From the NCBI GenBank assembly GCA_902778565.1, contig CACYYH010000001.1, forward strand, positions 1-64,000: a stretch of 64,000 nucleotides of DNA, in the 5' to 3' direction. Position 1 is the first letter of the stretch; each line of letters opens with the position of its first letter. This DNA is from an uncultured Eubacteriales bacterium (GTDB taxonomy: Bacteria; Bacillota; Clostridia; Peptostreptococcales; Anaerovoracaceae). Below the pieces are notes generated by a model that ran no database searches, was not told the DNA's origin, and saw nothing but the letters and a program-made list of their open reading frames with translations. The translations under genes were made by a program, and so were the position numbers. Positions 1-8,750 of the stretch are shown here, in pieces.

Positions 1-82
1 TAGATTTGAGACCGAAGTCTCTTCACTATCATTCTTACACTATGAAGTTTTCAAGGTTCAGGTTCCGTTTTTACGCGGAACA
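1..82 (-). other. rRNA operon leader (5' part; 16S gene beyond left edge)
   Basis: Read on the minus strand, the sequence downstream of the tandem promoters carries a small hairpin (GTTCCG/CGGAAC arms, 62-81), then ACCTTGAAAACT (46-57), the boxA-like element typical of Firmicute rRNA leaders, then a GAGAC-UUCG-GTCTC tetraloop hairpin (8-21). There is no reading frame. Together with the two strong promoters this is what precedes 16S rRNA in Clostridia, so rrs should start shortly to the left of position 1. The 16S gene itself is not visible, so identity is inferred from leader architecture. Confidence 0.75.
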
Positions 83-87
83 TTTCA

Positions 88-116
88 ATGATAGCACTTT
101 GTACTCTCATTGTCAA
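88..116 (-). promoter_or_regulatory. Tandem rRNA promoter, downstream copy
   Basis: On the minus strand TTGACA (116-111) is separated by exactly 17 bp from TATCAT (93-88). It reads away from the merR-like gene toward the window edge. It shares the CTTGACAATG core with the upstream copy at 180-208, the arrangement usual for stable-RNA operons. Confidence 0.8.
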
Positions 117-179
117 GCACTTTTTTAAGATTTTTTTCAAAACCGCAGAAAAGCGCTGCTGTCTTGCGACAGCTTTATC

Positions 180-208
180 AATATACCACCTTATATCCCC
201 ATTGTCAA
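180..208 (-). promoter_or_regulatory. Tandem rRNA promoter, upstream copy
   Basis: TTGACA (208-203) and TATATT (185-180) are 17 bp apart on the minus strand. With the copy at 88-116 it forms a tandem pair about 92 bp apart. The AT-rich tract at 210-330 upstream could act as an UP-element; no gene is seen between 1 and 332. Confidence 0.8.
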
Positions 209-332
209 GCACATTTTTGGAAGATATTTTGTATACATTATAGGCGTATCATATATAGTATATGTATATGTTTCATACAACTAAATATATACTTACATAT
301 TATATTATAGATATTAAATCCTGATCCTTATT

Positions 333-1151
333 TTATTTGACCGGTATATCTATTCTGGTCACAAATTCTTCGGGATCCGATGACAGTCCCTGATCTATAA
401 GCGCCACCTCTCTGGAAGGGCCTGCAGGCTCCAGTCCCAGGAACTCCATCCTGTCCATCAGCATATCGTAATATCTGGCAGCATCCTTATGTGTCCCCCT
501 GAAGCTGAGAGTCAGACATTTCTCCTCATTTATGTACTCATATTCCCCGACGTAGTCGTCTTCGTCATCCAGTAACATGAATACCACATCATATTTATCG
601 TATTCCCTGTTCAGGAGTTTCTCAGTTCCCAGGCCGATCCCTACCTTGCCCAGAAATATCATGGGCTCGCTTTGATCTCCTTCAAGCATTTTGATGGATC
701 TCTCGATATCGTCATTCGATACCGGATCCAGACCGTACTTCAGCCAGACGATCCTCTGCCTCGGGCTGATGACTTCTTCGATCCGGTTCAGGGGTTTCCG
801 GCGGGCATCCTCTATGCCCTCCAGCCTTCTTCCCACCTTCTTTTCAAGTTTCTCCAAAGCATTGATCTTTTCTCTCAGTTCCCTGCCTTGTATTTCCAGC
901 ATGGCCTTCATCTTATCCACGTCCCTGCCCTTATAGAAATCCTGAATGCTCTCCAAGGGGGTATCCAGAAGTCTCAGATACCTCAGAGTATTCAGTGACT
1001 CGAACTGATCCGTACTGTAATATCTGTAACCAGTATCTTTATCCACCTCTTCGGGTATAACAAGACCCAGTTTCTCGTAATATCTCAAAGTGCTGACACT
1101 TATATTGAAGAGCTTGGCTACGTCTCCTATTTTAAAAAGATCTTTCTTCAT
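333..1151 (-). CDS. MerR family transcriptional regulator with C-terminal effector domain
   Basis: The N-terminus has the MerR winged-helix signature (FKIGDVAKLFNISVSTLRYY, then GYRYY), followed by a coiled-coil linker around residues 75-115 and a GyrI/BmrR-like effector-binding region to residue 272. The frame stays open to a GTG at 1160, but ATG at 1151 follows AAAGGTGGAG at good spacing and is preferred. It is divergent from a DUF554 gene whose promoter has a 19-bp spacer with an imperfect dyad, the architecture MerR proteins untwist, so that gene is the likely target. The ligand is unknown; multidrug-type small molecules are typical for BmrR-like members. Confidence 0.9.
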   Translation of the reverse strand: MKKDLFKIGDVAKLFNISVSTLRYYEKLGLVIPEEVDKDTGYRYYSTDQFESLNTLRYLRLLDTPLESIQDFYKGRDVDKMKAMLEIQGRELREKINALEKLEKKVGRRLEGIEDARRKPLNRIEEVISPRQRIVWLKYGLDPVSNDDIERSIKMLEGDQSEPMIFLGKVGIGLGTEKLLNREYDKYDVVFMLLDDEDDYVGEYEYINEEKCLTLSFRGTHKDAARYYDMLMDRMEFLGLEPAGPSREVALIDQGLSSDPEEFVTRIDIPVK

Positions 1152-1228
1152 GGTCTCCACCTTTTTCTTTAATCAGCGTATACACCATTATTATTTCAAA
1201 TTTTCTGAAAAGTCAACAGTTTTTATGC

Positions 1229-1259
1229 TTGACTCTACAATTATTATAGGGTTTATAAT
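1229..1259 (+). promoter_or_regulatory. MerR-type promoter with 19-bp spacer
   Basis: TTGACT (1229-1234) and a perfect TATAAT (1254-1259) are 19 bp apart, 2 bp longer than optimal. The spacer holds an imperfect palindrome with ACTCTA and TAGGGT half-sites (1232-1252). Long spacers with a central dyad are the hallmark of MerR-activated promoters, and the adjacent divergent gene encodes a MerR protein. Regulation is inferred. Confidence 0.75.
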
Positions 1260-1282
1260 CTTCTCAAACAGGAGGCAAAACC

Positions 1283-1957
1283 ATGATCGGAACAATTGCA
1301 AATGCCGCTTGCATAATCGTCGGCTCGCTGATCGGCGGCTTTTTCAAAAAGATAATGAGCGACAGTCTGAACGAGAAGCTCCTGACAACCATGGGTCTGG
1401 CAGCTCTCGGTATCGGTCTTAACAGCGTGATACAAAACATGCCCAAGAGCAACTATCCCGTGCTTTTCATAGCGAGTCTCGCCATCGGCTGCGTCATCGG
1501 TTCTCTCCTTAAGATAGACGACCGCGTGAAGAGTCTCACCAACAAAAGCGGTGCAGATGGAAATCTCGGTCAGGGTATCATTACAGGCTGCCTGATATTC
1601 TGTGTCGGCACCCTTTCGATCCTGGGACCTGTTCAGGCCGCTCTTTACGGAGACCATACCTTCCTTTTCACCAACGCTACTCTTGACCTTGTGACATCCA
1701 TGGTGCTGGCTTCAGCTTATGGCGTGGGCATGGTGATCTGTGCGGGAGTGCTGGTTCTGTGGCAGGGTTCCATTTACGGTCTCACTCTTCTGGCCGGAAA
1801 CGTTCTGACGGACAATATGATGACAGAACTTGGAGTAGTCGGAGGCTTCATGATCGCCATGACCGGACTCACCATTATGAAAGTAAAAGAAATCAAGACA
1901 CTGGATTACCTCCCCGCCCTGGCTATCCCTCTGATCTGGTGTGCCATAGCAGGTTGA
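1283..1957 (+). CDS. DUF554 family integral membrane protein
   Basis: This 224-residue, strongly hydrophobic protein starts MIGTIANAACIIVGSLIGG and resembles the YdfK/YqgA (DUF554) family, putative transporters of six to seven membrane segments with conserved glycine-rich helices (for example LTTMGLAALGIGLN and ASLAIGCVIGSLL). Start ATG at 1283 follows AGGAGG at 7 nt. The substrate is not established for the family. It sits alone between the MerR-type promoter and a hairpin at 1978-2013, so it is probably a single-gene unit switched by the divergent MerR regulator. Confidence 0.85.
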   Translation: MIGTIANAACIIVGSLIGGFFKKIMSDSLNEKLLTTMGLAALGIGLNSVIQNMPKSNYPVLFIASLAIGCVIGSLLKIDDRVKSLTNKSGADGNLGQGIITGCLIFCVGTLSILGPVQAALYGDHTFLFTNATLDLVTSMVLASAYGVGMVICAGVLVLWQGSIYGLTLLAGNVLTDNMMTELGVVGGFMIAMTGLTIMKVKEIKTLDYLPALAIPLIWCAIAG

Positions 1958-1977
1958 CAAATCATTGATAAAATGCG

Positions 1978-2013
1978 AAAATGTGTTTTGCCATAACATG
2001 CAAAACACATTTT
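1978..2013 (+). terminator. Perfect 13-bp stem-loop before rqcP
   Basis: AAAATGTGTTTTG (1978-1990) pairs exactly with CAAAACACATTTT (2001-2013) around a 10-nt loop, followed by TT. It lies 21 bp after the DUF554 stop and ends 15 nt before the rqcP ATG. It looks like an A/T-rich intrinsic terminator for DUF554, or an attenuator for rqcP, which has no separate promoter that I can recognise. Confidence 0.6.
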
Positions 2014-2028
2014 TTACAGGAGAACGAT

Positions 2029-2271
2029 ATGCGTATAGATAAATTCCTTAAAAACTCCCGTCTGATCAAGCGCCGCACGGTTGCCAAAGACGCCTGCGAC
2101 CAGGGGCGTGTATTCATAAACGATAAGGTGGCAAAAGCCGGTTCCGAAGTGAACGTCGGGGATACCATCCATATAGAGTTCGGCAATTCAAGCGTTACCG
2201 TCAGGGTAATGGATATAATCGAATCTGCCAGAAAAGAAACTGCTCCTCAGATGTACGAAATAATCCAATAA
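2029..2271 (+). CDS. rqcP: S4-domain RNA-binding protein RqcP (YabO)
   Basis: An 80-residue protein consisting of a single S4 RNA-binding domain (MRIDKFLKNSRLIKRRT through the GDTIHIEF turn) plus a short tail. It matches Bacillus YabO/RqcP in length and motifs. RqcP works with RqcH on obstructed 50S subunits to move tRNA-Ala during C-terminal alanine tailing. The frame stays open to an ATG at 1981, but that would start inside the hairpin stem; ATG at 2029 follows ACAGGAGA and gives the normal family length. Its partner gene rqcH lies at 43768-45447. E. coli Hsp15 is a more distant alternative. Confidence 0.9.
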   Translation: MRIDKFLKNSRLIKRRTVAKDACDQGRVFINDKVAKAGSEVNVGDTIHIEFGNSSVTVRVMDIIESARKETAPQMYEIIQ

Positions 2272-2300
2272 AAAACTCCCGGTTTTCCGGGAGATTTTTT
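2271..2300. terminator. Bidirectional intrinsic terminator
   Basis: CTCCCGG (2276-2282), TTTT loop, CCGGGAG (2287-2293), with an A-run before and a T-run after. It serves both rqcP (plus) and the convergent flippase gene (minus). Confidence 0.9.
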
Positions 2301-3916
2301 TATTTGATGAATCTTCTGAGAAGACTTACCAGTTTGTCACCTTTCGGCAGACGTCTTATCTCATCAATGGTCAAGGTGCCTGTTATCAATACCATTACAG
2401 CATACACGATCACTGCGAAAATAATCGCAAGAGCACAGCTGATCAGATTACTCTTAACTATCAGCATCAGCACCTTGTAGCAGATGAACGCTGCAGCGCC
2501 CATCACAAGGGATGAAATGAAAGGTTTGAGATAGGTATCCTTCATATTGAATGTGACTCCGGTCTCTCTCCTTACGTCCCTTGCATCCAGCCAGAATGCA
2601 ACAGCTGAGCATGCTATCGAACCGATAGATGCACCGTTTACGTTTATGGGTATTATACCTACCAATATGAATGTGAGTATGACTTTGACAACAGCGCCGA
2701 TAGCCAGATTCTTAACCGGAAGCATCTGCCTGTCCACTCCCTGGAGCACGCCCGTAAGGGTGACCATGGGACTCATGGGAATAGTCTCCAGAGCCATAAT
2801 TGCCAGAACCAGAGCCGTGCTGGATACCTCCTCAGCCTGCATTGGATAGAACATGAGAAGTATGGGATGAGCAAGCACCATCATACCTATGGTACAAGGG
2901 AAAGCTATTATCATTGTGGCCCTCATGGCGAACTGAGTGTTTTCCCTCAGGCCGTCATGGTCTTTGAGCTTGTATGCTGCAGCTATGGCAGGCACAAGGC
3001 TCATTACGATCGCCTGGATCAGTACCTGGGGCATGCCTGCGATGGATGCGCAGTATCCTCCCAGTTTGCCGAATAATACTCTGGATTCTGTAAGAGAGAA
3101 TCCTACAGCCTGAAGTCTCCTCATTACCATCATGGAGTCTATGGCATTTATGAGAGGAACGATACATGCGCCTATGGTGATAGGGATCGCTATGATGATT
3201 ATTTCCTTGACTATCTTTTGCCAGGGTTCAAGCTCCTCGTTATGCTTGTTACGTCTTATCTGAGTCATGATGACTCTGCGGTTGAGAAGATAGATGACCA
3301 CCGCTATGGTGAGTCCGGCTCCTGCACCCGCAGTACATCCGAAGATGGCGCCTGCTGCGAACTTGTCGTAGCCTGCGCTTATCAGATAATAGCCAAGCGA
3401 GAGACCTACTCCGACTCTGAAGAACTGCTCCACCAGCTGTGATACAGCTGTGGGGTTCATGTTCTGCCTGCCCTGGAAATATCCTCTGTATGCTGCCATT
3501 ACAGGAACCAGGAACAACGACGGTGCTATGGCCTTGATGGCATATTCGGTCCCCGGGTTGTTAAGCACTATTTCCTCTATGAAACCGGCTCCGAAGTGCA
3601 TTATCAGGAATGAAACGAATCCTATGCCCCCGAGAAGCCATACGGATACATTGAATACCCTGTGTGCCCCACCGTAGTTTTTGACAGCTGTTCTCTCAGA
3701 TATCATCCTGGAGATCGCAACAGGTATTCCCGCAAGGCTTATCAGCAGGAAAAACGTATAGAACGGGTAAACCGAACTGTAATATGACATACCTTCAGCT
3801 CCTACCCAGTTGGTAAGAGGTATTCTGAAGAATACGCCCATTACTTTTACCAGTAATCCCGCTACGGCCAGCACAGCCGCGCCTTGTAAAAATTTATTAG
3901 AGTTCTTTTCTTCCAT
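2300..3916 (-). CDS. MOP-superfamily flippase, SpoVB / YtgP (MurJ-like) type
   Basis: A 538-residue polytopic membrane protein with the polysaccharide-biosynthesis/MVF fold. It opens with an amphipathic start and a helix (FLQGAAVLAVAGLLVKVMGV), then FRIPLTNWVGAEGMSYYSSVYPFY, which resembles B. subtilis SpoVB and YtgP. YtgP is a lipid II flippase; SpoVB is needed for spore cortex. Length fits both and sequence alone does not separate them. About 13-14 membrane segments are visible. It starts 15 nt after the deaminase stop and has no strong Shine-Dalgarno, so translation may be coupled to the upstream gene. Confidence 0.85.
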   Translation of the reverse strand: MEEKNSNKFLQGAAVLAVAGLLVKVMGVFFRIPLTNWVGAEGMSYYSSVYPFYTFFLLISLAGIPVAISRMISERTAVKNYGGAHRVFNVSVWLLGGIGFVSFLIMHFGAGFIEEIVLNNPGTEYAIKAIAPSLFLVPVMAAYRGYFQGRQNMNPTAVSQLVEQFFRVGVGLSLGYYLISAGYDKFAAGAIFGCTAGAGAGLTIAVVIYLLNRRVIMTQIRRNKHNEELEPWQKIVKEIIIIAIPITIGACIVPLINAIDSMMVMRRLQAVGFSLTESRVLFGKLGGYCASIAGMPQVLIQAIVMSLVPAIAAAYKLKDHDGLRENTQFAMRATMIIAFPCTIGMMVLAHPILLMFYPMQAEEVSSTALVLAIMALETIPMSPMVTLTGVLQGVDRQMLPVKNLAIGAVVKVILTFILVGIIPINVNGASIGSIACSAVAFWLDARDVRRETGVTFNMKDTYLKPFISSLVMGAAAFICYKVLMLIVKSNLISCALAIIFAVIVYAVMVLITGTLTIDEIRRLPKGDKLVSLLRRFIK

Positions 3917-3931
3917 AGTTCTGATAGTGAA

Positions 3932-5218
3932 TTATAACTGTCTCAATATATCTTTTGTGGCAGCCTGTGCCTCAAAGATGGTCTTTTCAATGTCCAATGT
4001 CTTATATTCGCTGTTCTCGTAAACGATCTTTCCGTCGGACATGGTCATCACCACGTCGGTTCCGGAAGCTGAATATACCAGATTGTTCAGAAGATCGTGA
4101 ACAGGATACATATTGGGCTGTTCCAGATCTATCATGATCAGGTCTGCCTTGAAACCTTCCTTAAGAAGCCCTGCATCATCTCTGCCCTGCGCCAGAGCTC
4201 CTGCTCTGGTGGCTGCATAAAGCGTCTCCTTCGGAGTCACCGCTGTGGGATCCTTGTAGAACATCTTGGATGCCATGGCGAATATCTTCATTTCCTCAAA
4301 GAAATTGAGGGAGTTATTGGATGCAACTGAATCAGTTCCAATGGCCACGTTGATGCCTCTTCTCAGCATTTCAGGAACGTTGGCCACGCCGGAAGCCAGC
4401 TTCATGTTTGATATGGGGTTGCTGGCGACGCTTACGCCCTTTTCCTTCAGGATGTCCATATCTTCATCCTCCACCCATACGCAGTGTGCCGCAAGGGCTT
4501 TGGAATCAAAGGCTCCGATGTCGCTGAACAGCTTTACCGGGGTCTTTCCGTATTTCTTTTTGCACTCTTCGTGCTCGGACTGCGTTTCTGAAACATGGAC
4601 GTGCATGACTGCTCCCACCTCATTGCAGTAGTCTGCTACTGCCTGCATCGAAGCGAGAGTATTGGTGTACTCGGCGTGGATGCTGATGTCTATCTTGATG
4701 CGTCCGTCCCCTGCTCCGTCGAAATTCTCGAATGCTTCTCTCATTTCTTTATATCTTACAGACTTACGAGGATCCGTATCCTCGAAATGAGTCATGGCTC
4801 TTGAGATGTTTGCCTTGCAGCCGGATTCCAGAGTCGCTCTTACCATATCCTCTGTGAAATAGTACATGTCGGAATGTGAGATTATACCGAAGCGCATGCC
4901 TTCTGCCATCGTCAGCAAAGTTCCCCAGTAAACGGAATTGCTGCTGAGCTTATCCTCGAATGGAAAGACCTTGGTAAAAAGCCAGTCCTGAAGCTTCATG
5001 TTTTCTGCATAACCTCTCAGGAGCGCCATGGGAGCATGACCGTGTGCGTTATGAAACGCCGGCATGAGAAGTTTGCCTTCTCCGTCCCGGATGTCACCGT
5101 AATCTCCTCTTGGCATGCAGTCCCCTACGTATGCGATCCTGTCGTCATCCGTAGCCACGTACATGTTATTTTTGATCTCAAAGTTTTCATCAAGTATTTT
5201 AATGTTTCTGAAAAGCAT
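3932..5218 (-). CDS. Amidohydrolase, MTA/SAH (or related) deaminase family
   Basis: A 428-residue metal-dependent hydrolase with the amidohydrolase TIM-barrel. The first metal motif H59-G-H61 lies in FHNAHGHAP, the third His in HVHVSETQSEH, the fourth in LAAHCVW, and the metal Asp in GTDSVASNNS. This set and the length fit the MtaD/SsnA-like branch that deaminates 5'-methylthioadenosine, S-adenosylhomocysteine or related purines. Substrate cannot be fixed from sequence. It lies between mfd and the flippase; a TATAAT-like element sits in the mfd 3' end, so it may have its own promoter. Confidence 0.8.
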   Translation of the reverse strand: MLFRNIKILDENFEIKNNMYVATDDDRIAYVGDCMPRGDYGDIRDGEGKLLMPAFHNAHGHAPMALLRGYAENMKLQDWLFTKVFPFEDKLSSNSVYWGTLLTMAEGMRFGIISHSDMYYFTEDMVRATLESGCKANISRAMTHFEDTDPRKSVRYKEMREAFENFDGAGDGRIKIDISIHAEYTNTLASMQAVADYCNEVGAVMHVHVSETQSEHEECKKKYGKTPVKLFSDIGAFDSKALAAHCVWVEDEDMDILKEKGVSVASNPISNMKLASGVANVPEMLRRGINVAIGTDSVASNNSLNFFEEMKIFAMASKMFYKDPTAVTPKETLYAATRAGALAQGRDDAGLLKEGFKADLIMIDLEQPNMYPVHDLLNNLVYSASGTDVVMTMSDGKIVYENSEYKTLDIEKTIFEAQAATKDILRQL

Positions 5219-5270
5219 AAAATAACTGTCCCTTCAAAAAATATTCGAAAAATCACTAAATTATATTATA

Positions 5271-8200
5271 TCACATTGTTTTGCTGTTTGCCACGAGTAT
5301 TTCCATCAGATCTGTTACCTGATCAAGTTCCTTCAGCGGTTCAGTGGACAGCCTGATAAAAGGTCTTGCTCCCATGTGCGCAAAGAACTTTCCGCCGAAC
5401 TCAGCTTTCGCGTTCACGATGCCGAAAGCGGTGATCCTGTTCTTTTCCCTGAAATCTATCACATAAGTATTGCCCTTATTGACATTGGCTCTGTTCCTCT
5501 TCAGAAGACCCGTCCCGGTCTCAAGAGGCGAAAAGCTGTTCCTGTCCACATGTATCTTTTCAACGGAGATCTGCTCTGAAAGATATCTGATGTATGAGAT
5601 CTTTATGAGATCCATGGTAGGTCTCGGAACGTCACCGAATCTGTCCATGAGTTCATCGATGACGTCGTCCTGCTCTTCCCTGGAGGTTACGCCGGCTATC
5701 TTTTTGTACATTTCAAGTTTCAGAGCTTCGTCTTCAATATACGTACTGGGAATATATGCTGAAATAGGGAATTCCATGGATGACTCTTCCCTGTCATCTG
5801 TCACCAGTTCTCCCTTGAGAGCCCTGACGGCATTGTCCACCATCTTGCAGTACAGTTCATATCCGATGTTCAGTATATGTCCGGACTGAGCCGTGCCCAG
5901 CATGTTTCCTGCACCGCGGATCTCCAGGTCTTTCATGGCCACCTTGAAGCCTGCGCCGAATTCCGTGAACTCTCTGATGGCCTTAAGACGCCTCTCCTGA
6001 GGTTCAGTGAGGACTTTGTCCTTCCGGTACATGAGATAACAATAGGCCATGCGGTTGGACCTGCCTACCCTTCCTCTCATCTGATAAAGCTGAGAAAGAC
6101 CGTATCTTTCAGCATCAAGGATTATCATGGTATTTGCATTGGGTATATCTAGGCCGGATTCTATTATGGTAGTGGATACCAGAACATCAGCCTCGTGGTC
6201 TATGAACTTCAGCATGACCTTCTCAAGTCCGCCCTCGTTCATCTGTCCGTGGCCTGAGATCACCCTGGCTTCAGGCACCAGTTCGCTTATTTTTCTCGAT
6301 ACAGTGCTGAGTCCTCTTACTCTGTTATATACTACGAATACCTGTCCTCCCCTGCCCAGCTCTCTTTCGATTACCTCTCTGATCACGTCGTCGTCCTGCT
6401 CCATGACGTAGGTCTGTACAGGATATCTTTCTTCAGGAGGCTCTTCTATAAGGCTCATGTCCTTTATGCCCGTAAGAGACATATTGAGTGTCCTTGGTAT
6501 TGGAGTAGCAGATAATGTCAGTACGTCCACGTTTGCCTTAAGCTTTTTCAGAGTCTCCTTATGCTCCACGCCGAAACGCTGTTCCTCGTCCACGATAAGG
6601 AGTCCCAGATCTTTGAAAGCCACGTCCTGAGACAGCAGCCTGTGGGTGCCGATCACCAGATCAACCTCTCCTTTTTTCAGCTTTTCCACCGTTTCCTTCT
6701 GCTGAGCCGGACTGCGGAATCTGGAAAGAACGTCCACCGTAAAGGGGAAATTCTCAAATCTTTCCTTAAGAGTGTAGTAATGCTGGTTGGCCAGTATGGT
6801 GGTGGGAACCAGCATAGCAGCCTGCTTTCCTTCTGCCAGGCATTTGAAGATGGCTCTGGCAGCGACTTCAGTCTTTCCGAAGCCCACGTCGCCCAGAAGA
6901 AGCCTGTCCATGCTGAAGGGCTTTTCCATGTCCTTTTTGATCTCTTCCGCAGCTTTCAGCTGATCGTCAGTCTCTTCAAAAGGAAAAGCGTCCTCAAATT
7001 CACGCTGCCATGGAGTGTCTTCGCTGAAAGCATGGCCCGGTTCCATCTGTCTCTGGGCATAGAGATCTATCAGATCCTTGGCCATAACAGCTATGGCCGC
7101 CTTGGCTTTAGCCTTCGTGGCCTTCCATTCTCCGCCTGAAAGCTTGTTGATCTTAGGTACCGCGTCGTCTCCTGCGATGTACTTCTGTATCATGTCCATC
7201 TGTTCGACGGGTACGTAAAGAAGATCGTTTCCTGCGTATTTGATCTTTATGTAATCCTTGATCTCTCCCTCTACCTTAAGCTGGTGGATCCCGGTGAATT
7301 TACCGATGCCGTGGTTTTCATGTACGACAAAATCTCCTTCTTTAAGGTCGGTGAAGGAGCTCAGGGTCTTGTCCCTGTCTCTTGTTTTCTTTCTCTTTTT
7401 CTTCTTTGGCTGACTGAAAATATCCCTTTCGGAAAGCCATACCCTCTTGTCCAGAGGAAAATCTATTCCCTGGCTGAGGCTTCCCCACATGAAGTTTATG
7501 GGCCTCAGATCAGCTCTGTCGCAGAACTCCCTTAAGTTTTCCAGTCTCTCTTCTGAAGTGGAAAGAAGATTTATCTCATATCCTTTTTTCAGATACGATC
7601 TGAGCTCTGCCTCCAGAACGTTCATCTTACCGTTGAAGCTAAGGGGCTGTCTGGACTGGAGATTGTAAACGTGCTCAAAGGTATCCGCGCCCTTGATCCT
7701 CTTGGGGAAAGGCGTGAATATGGTGACGTCGCTTTGTTTCAGCGCCTCCATGAAATCCGGAGTTCCTGAGATGGCTTCCCTGTCCTTAGGAATGGCCAGG
7801 CCCCTCTCCACCATCACGTCCAGATCGTCTTCAGCCTCTCTGTCAGTCAGTTCAAGAGCCTCATATATTCTGTCCGGGTCATCTATCAGGATGCTGCCAT
7901 CCGTCATATAGTCCCAGAGATATTCAGTTTCCGGGAAGAAATAATGGAGATAATTGGACAGCATCTCCATATTGTGACCGGTCCCGATCAGCTCTGTGAT
8001 CTCATCCCTGGTCTTCAGTATCTTTTCCGGAAGGATCACCTTAAGATCCGGATCCTTCTCCCTGCGTGACAGAGCAGCTGCAAATTTCTCATATTCCTTT
8101 GAAAGTTCCGCCAGACCTCTGTCCAAAAAGTCGCTTCCTCCTGATATCTCCCTGGCAGGGTAAATGTCTATCCTGCTGAGGTTTTTCAGAGATCTCTGTG

Positions 8201-8750
8201 TTTCCCTGTCAAAGGTCCTTATGGAATCCACCTCATCTCCGAAAAACTCTATTCTGACGGGATTATCGTTTTCCGGCGTAAATACGTCCAGTATACCACC
8301 TCTGATGCTGAACTGCCCGGTTCCTTCCACTATGCCGTAACGTTCATAGCCCATATCAGTCAGTTCTTCCGCTATAAGTCCCAGCGGATATTCCTTTCCC
8401 ATTTCCAGAGAAAGGTTCTTTTTCTCGTAAAAACTATGGGGCGGCAGCTTTTTTATGGCAGCAGAAACAGGCGCTACGACAACAAGGGGTACCCCCTGAC
8501 GCAGTGCCTGAAGAGCTTTCAGCTTTTTAATTGTTACGTCGCGGTTCTTTGCCTCATACCTGGTAAAGGAAGCATCCTCACCGTAGAGAGTGATTATCTC
8601 TTTGTCCTTAAGGAAGAATCCGATATCCTGAGACAGCCTGGCGGCTCTGGTATCTGAAGAAACGATGATAAGAGTCTGAGGCTTTTTCTCTGCCAGTTCC
8701 GCAGCGATTGGCGCGACACGGCTTTCTGATAATCCGGTATAGTTTATCAT
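5271..8750 (-). CDS. mfd: Transcription-repair coupling factor Mfd
   Basis: At 1159 residues it has full Mfd length. The UvrB-like N-terminal module spans roughly 1-330 (RGGILDVFTPEN). A Lys/Arg-rich linker (PKKKKRKKTRDRDK, about 449-461) precedes the RNA-polymerase interaction domain (about 468-540, DFVVHENHGIGKFTGI). The RecG-like translocase follows with Walker A GDVGFGKT (620-627), the DEEQ box and the GRVGRS motif, then the C-terminal D7 domain. It displaces stalled RNA polymerase and recruits UvrA. Its ATG overlaps the pth stop by 4 bp (ATGA), indicating translational coupling. Confidence 0.98.
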   Translation of the reverse strand: MINYTGLSESRVAPIAAELAEKKPQTLIIVSSDTRAARLSQDIGFFLKDKEIITLYGEDASFTRYEAKNRDVTIKKLKALQALRQGVPLVVVAPVSAAIKKLPPHSFYEKKNLSLEMGKEYPLGLIAEELTDMGYERYGIVEGTGQFSIRGGILDVFTPENDNPVRIEFFGDEVDSIRTFDRETQRSLKNLSRIDIYPAREISGGSDFLDRGLAELSKEYEKFAAALSRREKDPDLKVILPEKILKTRDEITELIGTGHNMEMLSNYLHYFFPETEYLWDYMTDGSILIDDPDRIYEALELTDREAEDDLDVMVERGLAIPKDREAISGTPDFMEALKQSDVTIFTPFPKRIKGADTFEHVYNLQSRQPLSFNGKMNVLEAELRSYLKKGYEINLLSTSEERLENLREFCDRADLRPINFMWGSLSQGIDFPLDKRVWLSERDIFSQPKKKKRKKTRDRDKTLSSFTDLKEGDFVVHENHGIGKFTGIHQLKVEGEIKDYIKIKYAGNDLLYVPVEQMDMIQKYIAGDDAVPKINKLSGGEWKATKAKAKAAIAVMAKDLIDLYAQRQMEPGHAFSEDTPWQREFEDAFPFEETDDQLKAAEEIKKDMEKPFSMDRLLLGDVGFGKTEVAARAIFKCLAEGKQAAMLVPTTILANQHYYTLKERFENFPFTVDVLSRFRSPAQQKETVEKLKKGEVDLVIGTHRLLSQDVAFKDLGLLIVDEEQRFGVEHKETLKKLKANVDVLTLSATPIPRTLNMSLTGIKDMSLIEEPPEERYPVQTYVMEQDDDVIREVIERELGRGGQVFVVYNRVRGLSTVSRKISELVPEARVISGHGQMNEGGLEKVMLKFIDHEADVLVSTTIIESGLDIPNANTMIILDAERYGLSQLYQMRGRVGRSNRMAYCYLMYRKDKVLTEPQERRLKAIREFTEFGAGFKVAMKDLEIRGAGNMLGTAQSGHILNIGYELYCKMVDNAVRALKGELVTDDREESSMEFPISAYIPSTYIEDEALKLEMYKKIAGVTSREEQDDVIDELMDRFGDVPRPTMDLIKISYIRYLSEQISVEKIHVDRNSFSPLETGTGLLKRNRANVNKGNTYVIDFREKNRITAFGIVNAKAEFGGKFFAHMGARPFIRLSTEPLKELDQVTDLMEILVANSKTM

